Source: Cannabis sativa (lineage: Eukaryota > Streptophyta > Magnoliopsida > Rosales > Cannabaceae). Taken from it: 64,000 nt of DNA. Each line of letters opens with the position of its first letter. Position 1 is the first letter of the stretch. The DNA lies in NCBI RefSeq assembly GCF_029168945.1, contig NC_083609.1, forward strand, positions 25,479,501 to 25,543,500, read 5' to 3'. The notes beneath the pieces are model-generated. The model saw nothing but the letters and a program-made list of their open reading frames with translations, searched no databases and was not told where the DNA came from. The position numbers and the translations under genes were made by a program. This document shows, piece after piece, positions 11,770 to 22,900 of the stretch.

Positions 11770-12729
11770 ATGTCTGCATCTGGTTCAAAATCTTCCAAGA
11801 AGAGCGCAAAGCGCCTGGCCACCTTGGAAGAGGTCATGGTGGGTGCCGTTGCCCAGGAGGGGTATAGACCCCGTGCCACGGGATGGGAGGCGGCTGAGCT
11901 TCACTACACGCTGACTTGCCCTCACCAACTGGAGAACATCGTGGAGGTGGCTGGTATCAAGCCCTCGACGTCCGGGACGTACCACCGGCCGGCCCGAGAT
12001 GCGAAGACCCCTAACCATAATTACGGAGGCTTCGGGGCTTGGAGCCAGACGCATTTGATGACCGAGGCTATGCTTCCCCCTCAAGATTATTTTATTAACT
12101 TTCTTGTATTTGCCGGCCTTGCGCCATACCAACTAATTCCCCAAGCTTATCGCCTGCTTTCAGGCTTATTTATTTTTTACTCCGCCCGGGGATGGGGCTC
12201 TCCCAGTCCGGCGGAGATTCTATATTTTTACGAACTTGTTTCTGTCCCCAAGAAGGGGGACAAACTTAAGGACGGTTTTTATGGCTTCTGGGCCCACCCT
12301 TCGAATGATGGCGTGGTCCCTTACAATCGGCAAACCCATGTCAAGGAGTATCGCCATCGCTTTTTCTTCTCCTCCGGGTTCCGAGCTGTGGAGCACCTGG
12401 AGCTCCTCACGAAGTGGGTTAGGATCCCTCCATACGAGCGGACCGCGCCTACTCAGGTCTTTCTTCAGCGCGCCCAGGTCTTCGCGACTTATGACAGGGC
12501 GGATCTCGACGTCGGGGGCTTGGTCACGACGGAGAACTGCCGGAAGGCCAAGCTAATCCTGCCGCACCAGTCAGTGGAGGACTCTAACCCTTCTAAGGTC
12601 ATCTGCCCGAACGTAAGGGTTCCGGCCGCGGAGAAGACCTTCCGGGATGAGCTCATTGCCACTGCAGAAAAGAAGTACCAGGATTATCTCTACCGGAAGA
12701 CCCAGGAGAAGGCTTATATCAAGGCCTAG
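11770..12729 (+). CDS. Antisense extra ORF of the Tat element, N-terminal part (gypsy-type putative transposon protein)
   Basis: A 319-codon frame starts at MSASGSKSS. The sequence around residues 95-170 (DYFINFLVFAGLAPYQLIPQ, then SPAEILYFYELV) resembles the plant domain called putative gypsy-type transposon protein (PF04195). That domain is found in extra ORFs of Tat elements and has no proven function despite its name. A basic serine/lysine-rich N-terminus could be a nuclear signal. The frame ends at a TAG (12727-12729) about 30 bp before the truncated copia LTR at 12757. The downstream part of the gene lies beyond that insertion at 22202-23578. The start is chosen because the ATG follows a predicted 5'-UTR intron. 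The family match is from memory of the domain and should be tested by a profile search. Confidence 0.75.
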   Translation: MSASGSKSSKKSAKRLATLEEVMVGAVAQEGYRPRATGWEAAELHYTLTCPHQLENIVEVAGIKPSTSGTYHRPARDAKTPNHNYGGFGAWSQTHLMTEAMLPPQDYFINFLVFAGLAPYQLIPQAYRLLSGLFIFYSARGWGSPSPAEILYFYELVSVPKKGDKLKDGFYGFWAHPSNDGVVPYNRQTHVKEYRHRFFFSSGFRAVEHLELLTKWVRIPPYERTAPTQVFLQRAQVFATYDRADLDVGGLVTTENCRKAKLILPHQSVEDSNPSKVICPNVRVPAAEKTFRDELIATAEKKYQDYLYRKTQEKAYIKA

Positions 12730-12756
12730 GCGGCTTCCGGGAGGCCCCTTCGCGTT

Positions 12757-14283
12757 GGGAAAATGGAGAGCACAACTTTCCAAATAAAACAGTTTCCTCT
12801 TTTACTGTGTAATTGATTAACTGCCTTATTTAGTGTGATCCACCACTTTCCTATCATAGCTAGGCTTTGATTAGCAATTACATGACAATTAAAAAATAAA
12901 AATAATAATTGGGAAACACAAAGGGAGTGCTCGGCCATAGAGGGAAATGGGCCTCACTTGGATTTTGCAGTTTCCTCAATTTTATTTCAATTTCTCCAAA
13001 AATGCCATTTTTCCAATTCTAATCATTTAAATGCCAAAACTAATTATTTAATAACTAAAATAGATTATTAAATAATATTGTCATTTAAAATAATTATTAA
13101 TTAGACATACAAAGTCTCTTAATTAATAATTAAACCTAGAAACCCTTTTCTGTACGATTTCATCCTTAAACTGTGAGAATTCATAAAGTAGACATAGTCT
13201 AACTTTTAGAATTATAATTGATTAATTAAAATCAATTAAGTGAGTCTTACAAGCAGTATGGCCTCAACTAGTATGGGGACCATGGGTCTATATAACCGAG
13301 CTTCCAATAAGTCGAACCGAATTTACCAAGTAAATTCCCTAACTTATTAATTCCTCATTGAATCCACACTTAGAACTTGGAATTGCACTCTCAGTCATAT
13401 AGAAACGCTCTATATGTTCCACGATATAGACACGTCATTAGTTATCCATTGTTATAATCCTAATGTGATCAATGATCCTTTACATAGATGATTTACACTG
13501 TAAAGGGATTAAATTACCGTAACACCCTACAATGTATTTTATCCTTAAAACACTTAACCCTGTATAAATGATATTTCACTTAAGTGAAATGAGATCTCCA
13601 CCATTTATCTTCGTTTGGTTAAGCTCGAAGGAAATCATCCTTTACTTCTATTTGCCAAATAGAAGCTATAGATTCCATATTTATGTTAGCGCTCCCCCAC
13701 TCAATTGTATTACTGTGTTCCCAAAATGTACGTATTACCCTGATACAAAACTGGGCTTAACTAACAAATCAAAGAACACGAGTAACACTCTTGAAATTGA
13801 GCCTAACCATATCAGGATTTCGATCATGTGATCTAGGATCAACTTATGATATTGAATTGAATAGATGTTTACGGTAAGTTTCAAAATCTAATTCAAAGTT
13901 CAATATCGGTCCATTCCAATGCATACTCCATGCATCCGATACTGGTAAACTTTGTCAATGTCCTGGAAAGGACATAACACTTTTCCAAGGTGTAAGAATA
14001 CCTATCGCTGATTATACCATGTCAGTCTAAATCCAGTGTTCTGACAAATCAGGGAATCTACTTTTGAACATATAATAAAGATTATATTCCACTGTGCTGA
14101 CAACACTATAATCTTTAACCAACTCATATGTTCTGGACTTAAAAAAAATTCATACATTATATACACATATAATCATGAAATAAATCATGTGAACCATGCA
14201 ACATAAAATGTTATTTCTGATCTTTATTAATAAGTAAATCTGATTATATGAAATGAGTTTTATTTAGGGCATAAAACCCAACA
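12757..14283 (-). repeat. Truncated 3' LTR of copy b
   Basis: Matches 20674-22200 closely and ends ...AAACCCAACA next to the polypurine tract complement AACTCCCACTTGC. The part equivalent to 20285-20673 is missing. The frame at 13568-13831 is also present in the other LTR (21485-21793), but only because the two LTRs are copies of each other. Confidence 0.9.
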
Positions 14284-16409
14284 AACTCCCACTTGCACTA
14301 ATATAAAACAAAAAGTGCATTTCAAATAATCATTAACACCTTGATATACCAATCAAGTGTAATAGTAGTAAACTCCTCGTAATAGGATCTGATAGGTTGA
14401 ATTAAACACAACCTCTTCTCCACTATTACTCTTCCTTAATCACAAAATCCTTGATAATGTGAAATTCCTCTCTATATGTCTACTCTTTTGGGATACTGGA
14501 TTCTATACTTTTGGGCAACTACTCTTTTGTTATACAAGAAGTAACCCTAGTAGTTAAGGCAAGTTGGAACACTGCCACAAATGTATAGAACTTTCCTTAG
14601 ACTGAAAAAGTATCTTTCCTGCAACTTTTAACATTCAGTCTCTTTCTGGTAGACCAAGAGATTTCAGATAGGTTTTTACACTTCTCCAAAATCGCTACTC
14701 CACCCCCAAAGTAATCACCATCTCATCAGCAGACTTTCTAGCACAAAGCCAAGTCTTGAAATCTGATGTGGTGTAGTCTAAGAGTTTCAAAACCACCCTT
14801 ATTGACTAACATATAGTTCCTCTTCTTAATCTTAAAATTTACTTGATTGTCTTCCAATGTTCCTCTCCTGGATTAATCTGATACCTACTCATTTCTCCCA
14901 CTCAACAGCAGGTGTCTGGTCTAAGGCATACTAAAGCATATCTGAGACCTCTCACTGTTGATTTAAGAATTTCTTTCATGGCTTTATCTTTTCTGGAATA
15001 GTTGAAACTTTTCCTTAGATAAATAAAATCTATATCTAAGAAGTTGTGAAGCTTCTATAGATTTCCATTGGAAAGAAAATGCATCAGCATCTCATGCTTG
15101 CATTAGAGTAAGTAATTACCAGGTATACCACAAGCCATAGGTTTAGATAAACTCATACCTATAATACTAGGAACATGAATTTTTGTTAAGTCCATTGAAT
15201 AGACTTATGAACGAAAATTTCCTTTCATGTCCTTGTAATAGAAAACTTTAGGTTACTCCATGTGAATGGATCAAACCATAGTTCTCTTGGCTTTCGTCTT
15301 AGTTTCTTATCTTGACAATCCATTACTTGTTTAAACTCACAATGGATTTTAATCACTAGTGTCTTCCAAGTTATAAGAAGATGAGTTCCTAGAAACTCTC
15401 CCACTAAAACAAGGTACCGTGAACTATGTCAAAGAAAACTAAATGGTATAGACCTCTTCAGTTGTGTTAAGACAACAGAGGCAGTGTGATCATCTTGTAA
15501 CGAATAAGATGATAGAACACTTATGGAATCAAGAAAAAAATATCTCCTTTATTTGCTACTTTATTTTCAGACTTGGTCATTTTCTTAGAAAAAGTGGTAT
15601 TTGTTTAAACAAACACTTTCTTATCTAATGACTATGGGATGCTCCACCCCTAATCACTTAGAATAGCTAACAAACATGCAAACCAAGTTTAGCAGTTCTA
15701 GCTTTTCTTAAGATTTTGATTAGGTCATCCATGAATCTAGTAATGATTTACATTAAGTATACAACCATTACATCATTCTGAAAATTTTATTACCATAGAA
15801 GGATTTAGGCAACGACTAGTAATTAATCATCAATATGCAACTCGAATTTCTGGGGAGGTAAGTTTGGATATTATTCAAAATAAAATTAATGATATTTGAA
15901 CTGCATATCTACTACCTTTTTCTCCACCCTTATCAGTTCGCAAGATCTTTAACCACTTACCTTCACCATTGCTAGAAATTCATGAAATTTTTCAAACATT
16001 TCAAATTTCTTTTGCGTAAGGTAAAATCTAGAGTGATCGTTTTAAGAATACAACGAAAACTCATATCCACCCCTGAATGTACATCCATCTGCGAATGAGA
16101 TGAAATTACTTTCAATGGATATAGGCATATTAACTCTTTGCAGAGAATGATCTTGTCAAAACCACTATGAACAAGATACAAATGCCTTAGATTTATAAAA
16201 TTGTATCTTTTGATGACTTAAGTTACATCAACATCAAAGAGTTCTTAGAATAGTGCAAGTGGATTCTGGTCACAGAATACTAAACTCATACAGTTTGAAT
16301 CCATTGATAGAAAATGGTTATGAAACACTTGTGAAAGTGTAACTGTATAATTAGTAACTCTTTCTTGGACCACCACTACTAATCTAACTCTATGATTTGC
16401 CTATACAAG
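14284..16409 (-). pseudogene. Copia pol relic of copy b with polypurine tract
   Basis: The polypurine tract complement is at 14284-14298. Beyond it, the reverse complement reads in fragments like RT/RNase H: LRYALVCLRPD, SRYQINPGEEHW and KSADEMVITLGG. The same region in copy a (1-2222) is equally broken, so the family was probably already defective when both copies moved. No usable frame remains. Confidence 0.65.
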
Positions 16410-16599
16410 TAGGAGATATCTAAGATTAAGGATTTATATCATTTAGGGATAGAATTCCGGGAATATAATCATATGCGTCATCTAATTTCTTAAGAGAAAA
16501 TATGACTTTATATGATTTATAGACCATTCATCCAATGATATGTCATTAAGCTAATTCGAAATGAATAAGCTAAGAGGAATTAGGATAATTTCGTTTTAA

Positions 16600-17350
16600 A
16601 TAAGAATCCAACGATGCTCCGATTAGCGAGAGTCAAAGTAATCTTATTTATACAATCTTCTTGTTTCATATTGTAAAACACTAGTCTGAGGTGTCATCAA
16701 TTGATGAACAGCTAGATGTTGCATATACAATATTTATCTTTCGAGATCTAACACTATTATGTTAGTCTAATGGTGAAAATCCATTAGGGATTTATCTCAT
16801 TAGAAAAATAAATCAAGTTAGACCAACAATGAAGATTCGAAATTAAACTACAATTTAATAACAGAAAATAACATTGTTCAATACAAATTCATACACAATT
16901 CAGAAATTATCAAGCACATAGCAAGTAGGAATGACAAGTGAAAATACTAAAACATACAATCCTAAATAATTTCCAAGGTTTTCAACAAACTGATATCAGT
17001 GTCCCGTTTAGGCGAGAGTCAAAGCTATCATTCATTGAATAGAGTTGTCAGCTCATCTAAAATGTCAAACATTCTAGCAACCTTTTATTCGATCAAGATG
17101 TGAATCCGCGTTGTCCCGTTTAGGCGAGAGTCAAGGCTATTCTATCTTATGAGCTTCCACTATTGTTTCATATTCTTGCAAGTCTTATACAGTCGCCACC
17201 ATTAGGGTGGTCATAAACTATATAAAAAAAAACTTACAAGATTACTTATCTTTCGAGATTAAACGGTGCTAACTTGCTAATGAACGTTCCTCCATTAGGG
17301 AGGATTACTCACTAAAACAATAGCTATGTAAAACCAATAATGGAGATCGA
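16600..17350 (-). other. Internal block of repeated hairpins and GACTCTCGC motifs in copy b
   Basis: Three hairpins share a five-base loop (ATTAG on the + strand, CTAAT on the sense strand) but have different, fully paired stems: AAATCC/GGATTT at 16777-16793, CCACC/GGTGG at 17196-17210 and TCCTCC/GGAGGA at 17288-17304. Between them three copies of a GCGAGAGTCAA motif occur near 16625, 17013 and 17124, two of them preceded by TCCCGTTTAG. ATCTTTCGAGAT recurs near 16737 and 17250. There is no coding frame. The pattern suggests a repeated structured RNA module; its function is unknown. Confidence 0.6.
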
Positions 17351-18600
17351 ATATCCTTATAATAATAAAGCTCATTATTTAATGAAGGGTTGTATTTTCT
17401 TCTAATATTTATTTTAATCCATTTATTTTAAATATATATTTATTTAATTAAAATTTCCAATTTAGAATGAAAAATTCCAAATATAAATTTTAATTTAATA
17501 TTTATAAATTATACTTAGATGGATATGAATAACGTGAATTATTTCCATCTTAGTAATAATTTCCATAAATATTTAGAAAATTATTCAATTTAAGTTGTTT
17601 CAAAATTAATTTAAATTAATTTACAACTCAAATTTAATTTTCTATAAATATATATTGCATTTTCGAAAATGCTTTAAAATAAAATAAAATAAATCCTGGA
17701 AAATTACTCTAATTTTATGTTGTCCCAAAATTAATTAAAAAATTAATTTTCAACAAAAAATATAATTTCCCTATTTAATTAAATATCTAAGAAAAATTTC
17801 AAATATTTAAGTATCATGATTAAAAAATCAACTTAAATATTAATTTTCCTATTTAATTAAATACACTAGAAAAATACTTCAAGCAAAACAGATAATTATT
17901 ATCTAGACTTTTCATAGACTAATTAATCCAATTTCTAATTATAATATATTTTAGTTCATTTATTTTAATTAACCATTAAATGAAAAAGTCACTGATTTAA
18001 GTTGGTCCAAAATTAAATAAATAATTTTCAACTTTAATCTATTTTTCAAATAAAATTCGAAATTTCTACATTAAAGAAATGTAATTTCGAAATTTTTGGG
18101 AAATGATTAATAAAATAAAATAAAATATATTCTGAAAATTATTCAAACTTAAGTTATTCTGAAATAAGATTCCAAACTTAAAATAATTTTCAACTTTAAT
18201 TAAATAACATGAAAATAACAATATTAAAGTATCATGATGAAAATCAATTTAGATATTGAAATTTTCAATTTAATTAAATGTATTAAATTCAAGAAACAAA
18301 TAATTAAGTAAAGAGGAAACTTAATCATTAATTCTAGTTTAATACTAGGAAAATATTCTAAACTTAGATTGTACCAAAATTAATTATGAGACAATTAATT
18401 TCACAATCAATGATATTTTCCTATTTAATATTAGAAATAATAACTTGTACTAGAAATAACTATCTAGAATATATCATTGACTAAGTGTTTTTCTAAAATT
18501 AACTGTAAAATATTACAATGAAAAATAAATTTCATATATTTTAAAAGTTAATTATGTTGCTAATTCAATTTTAATTAGGTTAGACTAATATAATTAACCT
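17351..18600. other. AT-rich internal region of copy b
   Basis: About 1.25 kb of extremely AT-rich sequence rich in short AATTTAAT-like direct repeats. It has no coding frame and no recognisable motif. It fills the place where gag would be expected in an autonomous copia element. Confidence 0.5.
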
Positions 18601-18960
18601 AATACAATTATTTAAATAAGGCAAATGGGCCTTCACAATTGGGGTAGTTCATGTGAGGGGGAGCTGGGTTCAGTATGTCGTACCCACTTCTATGGCCCCC
18701 AACTCTCACACAAGGCCCAAAAGAGAGGAATTTAACCTTAAAATAAACAATTGTTATTCATTGAATAAGCCCAAATCTAATTGGGCCTAAATAAATTTCC
18801 TTATGTCAAAATTTATTTTAGCAACCTAGTTCATTTACTTAGTAAAAACTTAAATGGGCTCCCTATATGTATCTAAGCCCAAAAGCAAACATATAGGCTC
18901 ACACAGGTCAAATGATTTGGATGGACCCTATCATGTTACTAGGTTTACACAGATGAAAGA
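18601..18960 (-). promoter_or_regulatory. Conserved island with clustered TGGGC (site II-like) motifs
   Basis: In about 300 bp there are at least six TGGGCC/TGGGCT motifs on both strands (near 18626, 18713, 18770, 18781, 18853 and 18879). In plant promoters such site II elements bind TCP factors. The island is conserved in copy d (63290-63561) inside otherwise more divergent AT-rich sequence. It contains a GC-richer block around 18640-18715. It may be an internal control region; the sequence shows only the motif cluster and the conservation. Confidence 0.45.
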
Positions 18961-20263
18961 AGTACAAAATTTACCTGTTACAAATTATTTGTAAGATCTA
19001 TCGTCAATTGGACTATGATTAAAATCAGATCATTGGATCATGATCTGTCAACAAGTTAATCATAGCAATTTAGATCAGATAAATAATAGGTTTGTTAAAA
19101 AGTTTTGAATAAACAATATAAATAAACAAACATTGTCCATGTAACAGATGTGAATCAAGATATTAATATAATTAAATTATTATTCTTAAACTAACCAAAT
19201 AAAGGAAACTAATTTTAAAATATCTAGGTTTATTTGAATCAAATTAAATTAAATATCTAATAAGATCATTGATTTAAAAGGAAAGAATCTCCAATATCAC
19301 TTTCAGATCTTATAATTTAATAAAATAAACGAATTTTAAAATAGATTTGGTTAAATAATAATTACCATAATTATATGTCAAAATATCTCAAATTAAGCAA
19401 TATTCAAATCTCTACAAAAATATCTATGTTATTTAAATATTTAAGATATGATTTATAAATTTCTAATAAGGAAAAAACGATATATATAGAAAAAATATCA
19501 TTTTTATACTTATAATTTATAAATAATTAAATATTTAACAAAATAACAAATTTTTGAATTTGAAAACATTATGGTAAGTATATCTATAAAAATATCTATG
19601 TTAATTTCAAATTTATTAATTATTTAATTTTTCATATAAGATAATTTTAATATAATATTTTAAATAAAAAGACAAAGTTATCTTTTAATTTAAAATATCT
19701 TAAATATCAAAATATCTAATCTTATAATTAAATAATAAATAAATATTAAAGAAGTTAACAAATTTTTAAATCTGACCATAATAGGAAATATTTGAAATTG
19801 GAAACATTCCAAAATAGAAATATTTAAAATTGGAAATATTCCAAATTGAAAATATTTAAAATTGGAAACATTTCAATTTAGAAATATTTAAGAAAGGAAA
19901 AATGAATTTTGGGAAACAATCCCATGAAAAAATTGGATTTTTGGGGAAAAAACCTCAAAAATTCGCAATTTGTGGTAACTGCCAGGAAAGGCTGCATGCA
20001 GCAACCATGATTTCCAATCTTCCAAAATTCATATCTTTCTCAATTTTTATCGGAATCGAGTTCCGTAAAAACAAAAATTGCTCAATTTTTCACAAGGAAT
20101 CCAAATAAAATATTTTCAAAAATTGAAAAAATATATTTCATGGAAAAATTTCGTACAACATTAATATTCATCACATAAGCACATAAACCAACATGAAACC
20201 ATCCAAATCAACACAGAAACATGCAATCATCGTTTTAATTCATATTACATGAAAGTAAATCAT
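18961..20263 (-). other. Untranslated leader region of copy b
   Basis: AT-rich sequence between the conserved island and the primer-binding site, homologous to copy d 40111-41622 on the other strand. It contains the 12-bp palindrome GCTGCATGCAGC (19991-20002), whose counterpart in copy d is a longer hairpin at 40532-40549. No coding frame is convincing; the frame at 19902-20108 has no protein-like features and runs antisense. Confidence 0.5.
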
Positions 20264-20284
20264 TACCATGGCTCTGGTGCCAGT
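20264..20284 (-). other. Primer-binding site of copy b
   Basis: Directly inside the 5' LTR the sense strand reads ACTGGCACCAGAGCC. It resembles the TGGTATCAGAGC complement of initiator methionine tRNA with two changes, the usual primer of plant copia elements. It fixes the element as - strand. Confidence 0.7.
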
Positions 20285-22200
20285 TGTTGGAAATTATTTT
20301 ACCAGGATCTAGATTTACTAACAAGTATGTTGGATTAACAACCTAATATGAATTCTAAAACAATGAAAATAAACACATATAAAGTTAGAAAACCTTACAG
20401 TGGGTGCAGCGGAATAATATGACTCCTTCCGTTCAGATCTCTAGCCCTTGATTCCTTTCTGTAGTAGAGCATCACCAAGATCTGAACCTGGATCTTCTTT
20501 TCTCCTTCTTTGATGCAGAAATTCTATAGTCTTCCATATTATGATTGAGATACCACTTGATGTGTGTGGGCACTACTCATCTCACAAGGATTTCGAAATT
20601 TCTCTCTATTTTTCTCTCTTAATTTCGTGGCTTATCATCCATACAAGAGAAGAGAGCAAAGTTGCTTTATGTAGGGAAAAGGGAGAGCACAACTTTTCAA
20701 ATAAAATAATTTCCTCTTTTACTGTGTAATTGATTAACTGTCTTATTTAGTGTGATCCACCACTTTCCTATCATAGCTAGGCTTTGATTAGCAATTACAT
20801 GACAATTAAAAAATATAAATAATAATTGGGAAACACAAAGGGAGTGCTCGGCCATAGAGGGAAATGGGCCTCACTTGGATTTTGCAGTTTCCTCAATTTT
20901 ATTTCAATTTCTCCAAAAATGCCATTTTTCCAATTCTAATCATTTAAATGCCAAAACTAATTATTTAATAACTAAAATAGATTATTAAATAATATTGTCA
21001 TTTAAAATAATTATTAATTAGACATACAAAGTCTCTTAATTAATAATTAAACTTAGAAACCCTTTTCTTTACGATTTCATCCTTAAACTGTGAGAATTCA
21101 TAAAGTAGACATAGTCTAACTTTTAGAATTATAATTGATTAATTAAAATCAATTAACTGAGTCTTACAAGCAGTATGGCCTCAACTAGTATGGGGACCAT
21201 GGGTCTATATAACCGAGCTTCCAATAAGTCGAACCGAATTTACCAAGTAAATTCCCTAACTTATTAATTCCTCATTGAATCCACACTTAGAACTTGGAAT
21301 TGCACTCTCAGTCATATAGAAACGCTCTATATGTTCCACGATATAGACACGTCATTAGTTATCCATTGTTATAACCCTAATGTGATCAATGATCCTCTAT
21401 ATAGATGATTTACACTGTAAAGGGATTAAATTACCGTAACACCCTAAAATGTATTTTATCCTTAAAACACTTAACCCTGTATAAATGATATTTCACTTAA
21501 GTGAAATGAGATCTCCACCATTTATCTTCGTTTGGTTAAGCTCGAAGGAAATCATCCTTTACTTCTATTTGCCAAATAGAAGCTATAGATTCCATATTTA
21601 TGTTAGCGCTCCCCCACTCAATTGTATTACTGTGTTCCCAAAATGTACGTATTACCCTGATACAAAACTGGGCTTAACTAACAATCAAAGAACACGAGTA
21701 ACACTCTTGAAATTGAGCCTAACCATATCAGGATTTCGATCATGTGATCTAGGATCAACTTATGATATTGAATTGAATAGATGTTTACGGTAAGTTTCAA
21801 AATCTAATTCAAAGTTCAATATCGGTCCATTCCAATGCATACTCTATGCATCCGATACTGGTAAACTTTGCCAATGTCCTGGAAAGGACATAACACTTTT
21901 CCAAGGTGTAAGAATACCTATCTCTGATTATACCATGTCAGTCTAAATCCAGTGTTCTGACAAATCAGGGAATCTACTTTTGAACATATAATAAAGATTA
22001 TATTCCACTGTGCTGACGAACACTATAATCTTTAACCAACTCATATGTTCTGGACTTAAAAAGAATTCATACATTATATACACATATAATCATGAAATAA
22101 ATCATGTGAACCATGCAACATAAAATGTTATTTCTGATCTTTATTAATAAGTAAATCTGATTATATGAAATGAGTTTTATTTAGGGCATAAAACCCAACA
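20285..22200 (-). repeat. 5' LTR of copy b
   Basis: 1916 bp, TGTTGG...CCCAACA on the + strand. The outer end abuts 22201, where the interrupted antisense ORF resumes in frame. Compared with copies a, c and d, the segment around 20580-20860 differs and lacks the conserved TATA box, so copy b seems to carry a different promoter segment. Confidence 0.9.
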
Positions 22201-22201
22201 T

Positions 22202-22825
22202 GCCCCTCCAGACACCATTGACTTAGTGGATGAGGAGGAGGCGCTTCCCGAGGAAGCTAAAGAAGGTCAAGAAGAGCAATGGGCTCTTCCTGAGGAAGTT
22301 GAAGAAGGTGAAGAAGAGCAAGAGGTTGCTCTGATCCGTAAGCGCAATGGCAAGATAATAGCCGAGGAACTGCCTAAACGGCAGCGGAGAGTGGACACTC
22401 CGGCCCCTGGACCTGATTCCGGGATCCCCTCCAAGGCGGAGGAATTTACAGTGCCTCCTAACATAGTGCTGACTCCGGTTCCAAGAGATGAGGCGAGGCA
22501 GGAGCTCTGGATAGCCAAGCATAACTACGCCATGTACGAGTACTCCCGGGGGCATGCCGAGGTGGAGGCTTTGAGGAGGGTTTTGCAAGATGAAATGCAA
22601 AATACCCTTAACGATCAGAACTACCAGAACCCATGGGATCTAAACTTGGACCCCTTACCGGACTGGTTCAATCGTTTCCTCGAGCCCACCTTGGCTCCTT
22701 TTGCCACGGAGATGACTGGCGAGTTTGTGTCTCAGCTAACCCGGTGCGCGCCAAAGCACTTCGCTGCTTGTGCATCCTTGAACTCTGTCTTTCAAGTTCA
22801 AGATCTTAGCCACTCCTTGACCGTG
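22202..22825 (+). CDS. Antisense extra ORF of the Tat element, middle exon
   Basis: The frame is open from the first full codon after the copia insertion (APPDTIDLVDEEE) to a GTAAGT donor. It encodes a strongly acidic stretch (EEAL, PEEA, EVEEG repeats), then a basic patch (KRQRR) and a mixed region with tryptophan-rich PWDLNLDPLPDWF. The reading runs into a stop only inside the predicted intron, and the exon ends on a whole codon. It is the continuation of 11770-12729 on element organisation and strand. Any sequence lost at the left copia boundary cannot be recovered here. No function is known. Confidence 0.65.
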
Positions 22826-22900
22826 GTAAGTATTTCGTAGTTTACTTCTTTCCTCATTATTTTTCTTAAGGACTTTACTCGCTCTTGCATCCTTTTTCAG
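22826..22900 (+). other. Predicted intron in the antisense gene (75 bp)
   Basis: Donor GTG|GTAAGT at 22826 and acceptor CCTTTTTCAG ending at 22900, with a T-rich body. Both flanking exons keep the same phase (phase 0), and removing the intron joins two open frames, which supports splicing over a simple stop mutation. Confidence 0.7.

Larger units (their letters stand above)
12757..22200 (-). mobile_element. Copia family C, copy b, inserted in the antisense gene
   Basis: Nearly complete - strand element with right (5') LTR 20285-22200, internal region 14284-20284 and left (3') LTR 12757-14283. The left LTR lacks about 390 bp at its outer end compared with the right one. A deletion has therefore removed that LTR end and probably some host ORF, which explains why no target-site duplication is visible (right flank TGCCC). 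The shared LTR parts are near-identical by eye. No intact gag or pol is present, so the copy depended on other elements. It splits the Tat antisense gene. Confidence 0.88.

Noticed and set aside
13568..13831. 87-codon ORF repeated at 21485-21793
   Set aside because: LTR sequence of copy b in both places; the reading ends differ by an indel, as expected for non-coding DNA.
22826..22840. End of the middle antisense ORF at 22840 as a true stop
   Set aside because: The stop lies after a consensus GTAAGT donor, and an in-phase coding region begins right after a consensus acceptor 75 bp on, so an intron explains it better.
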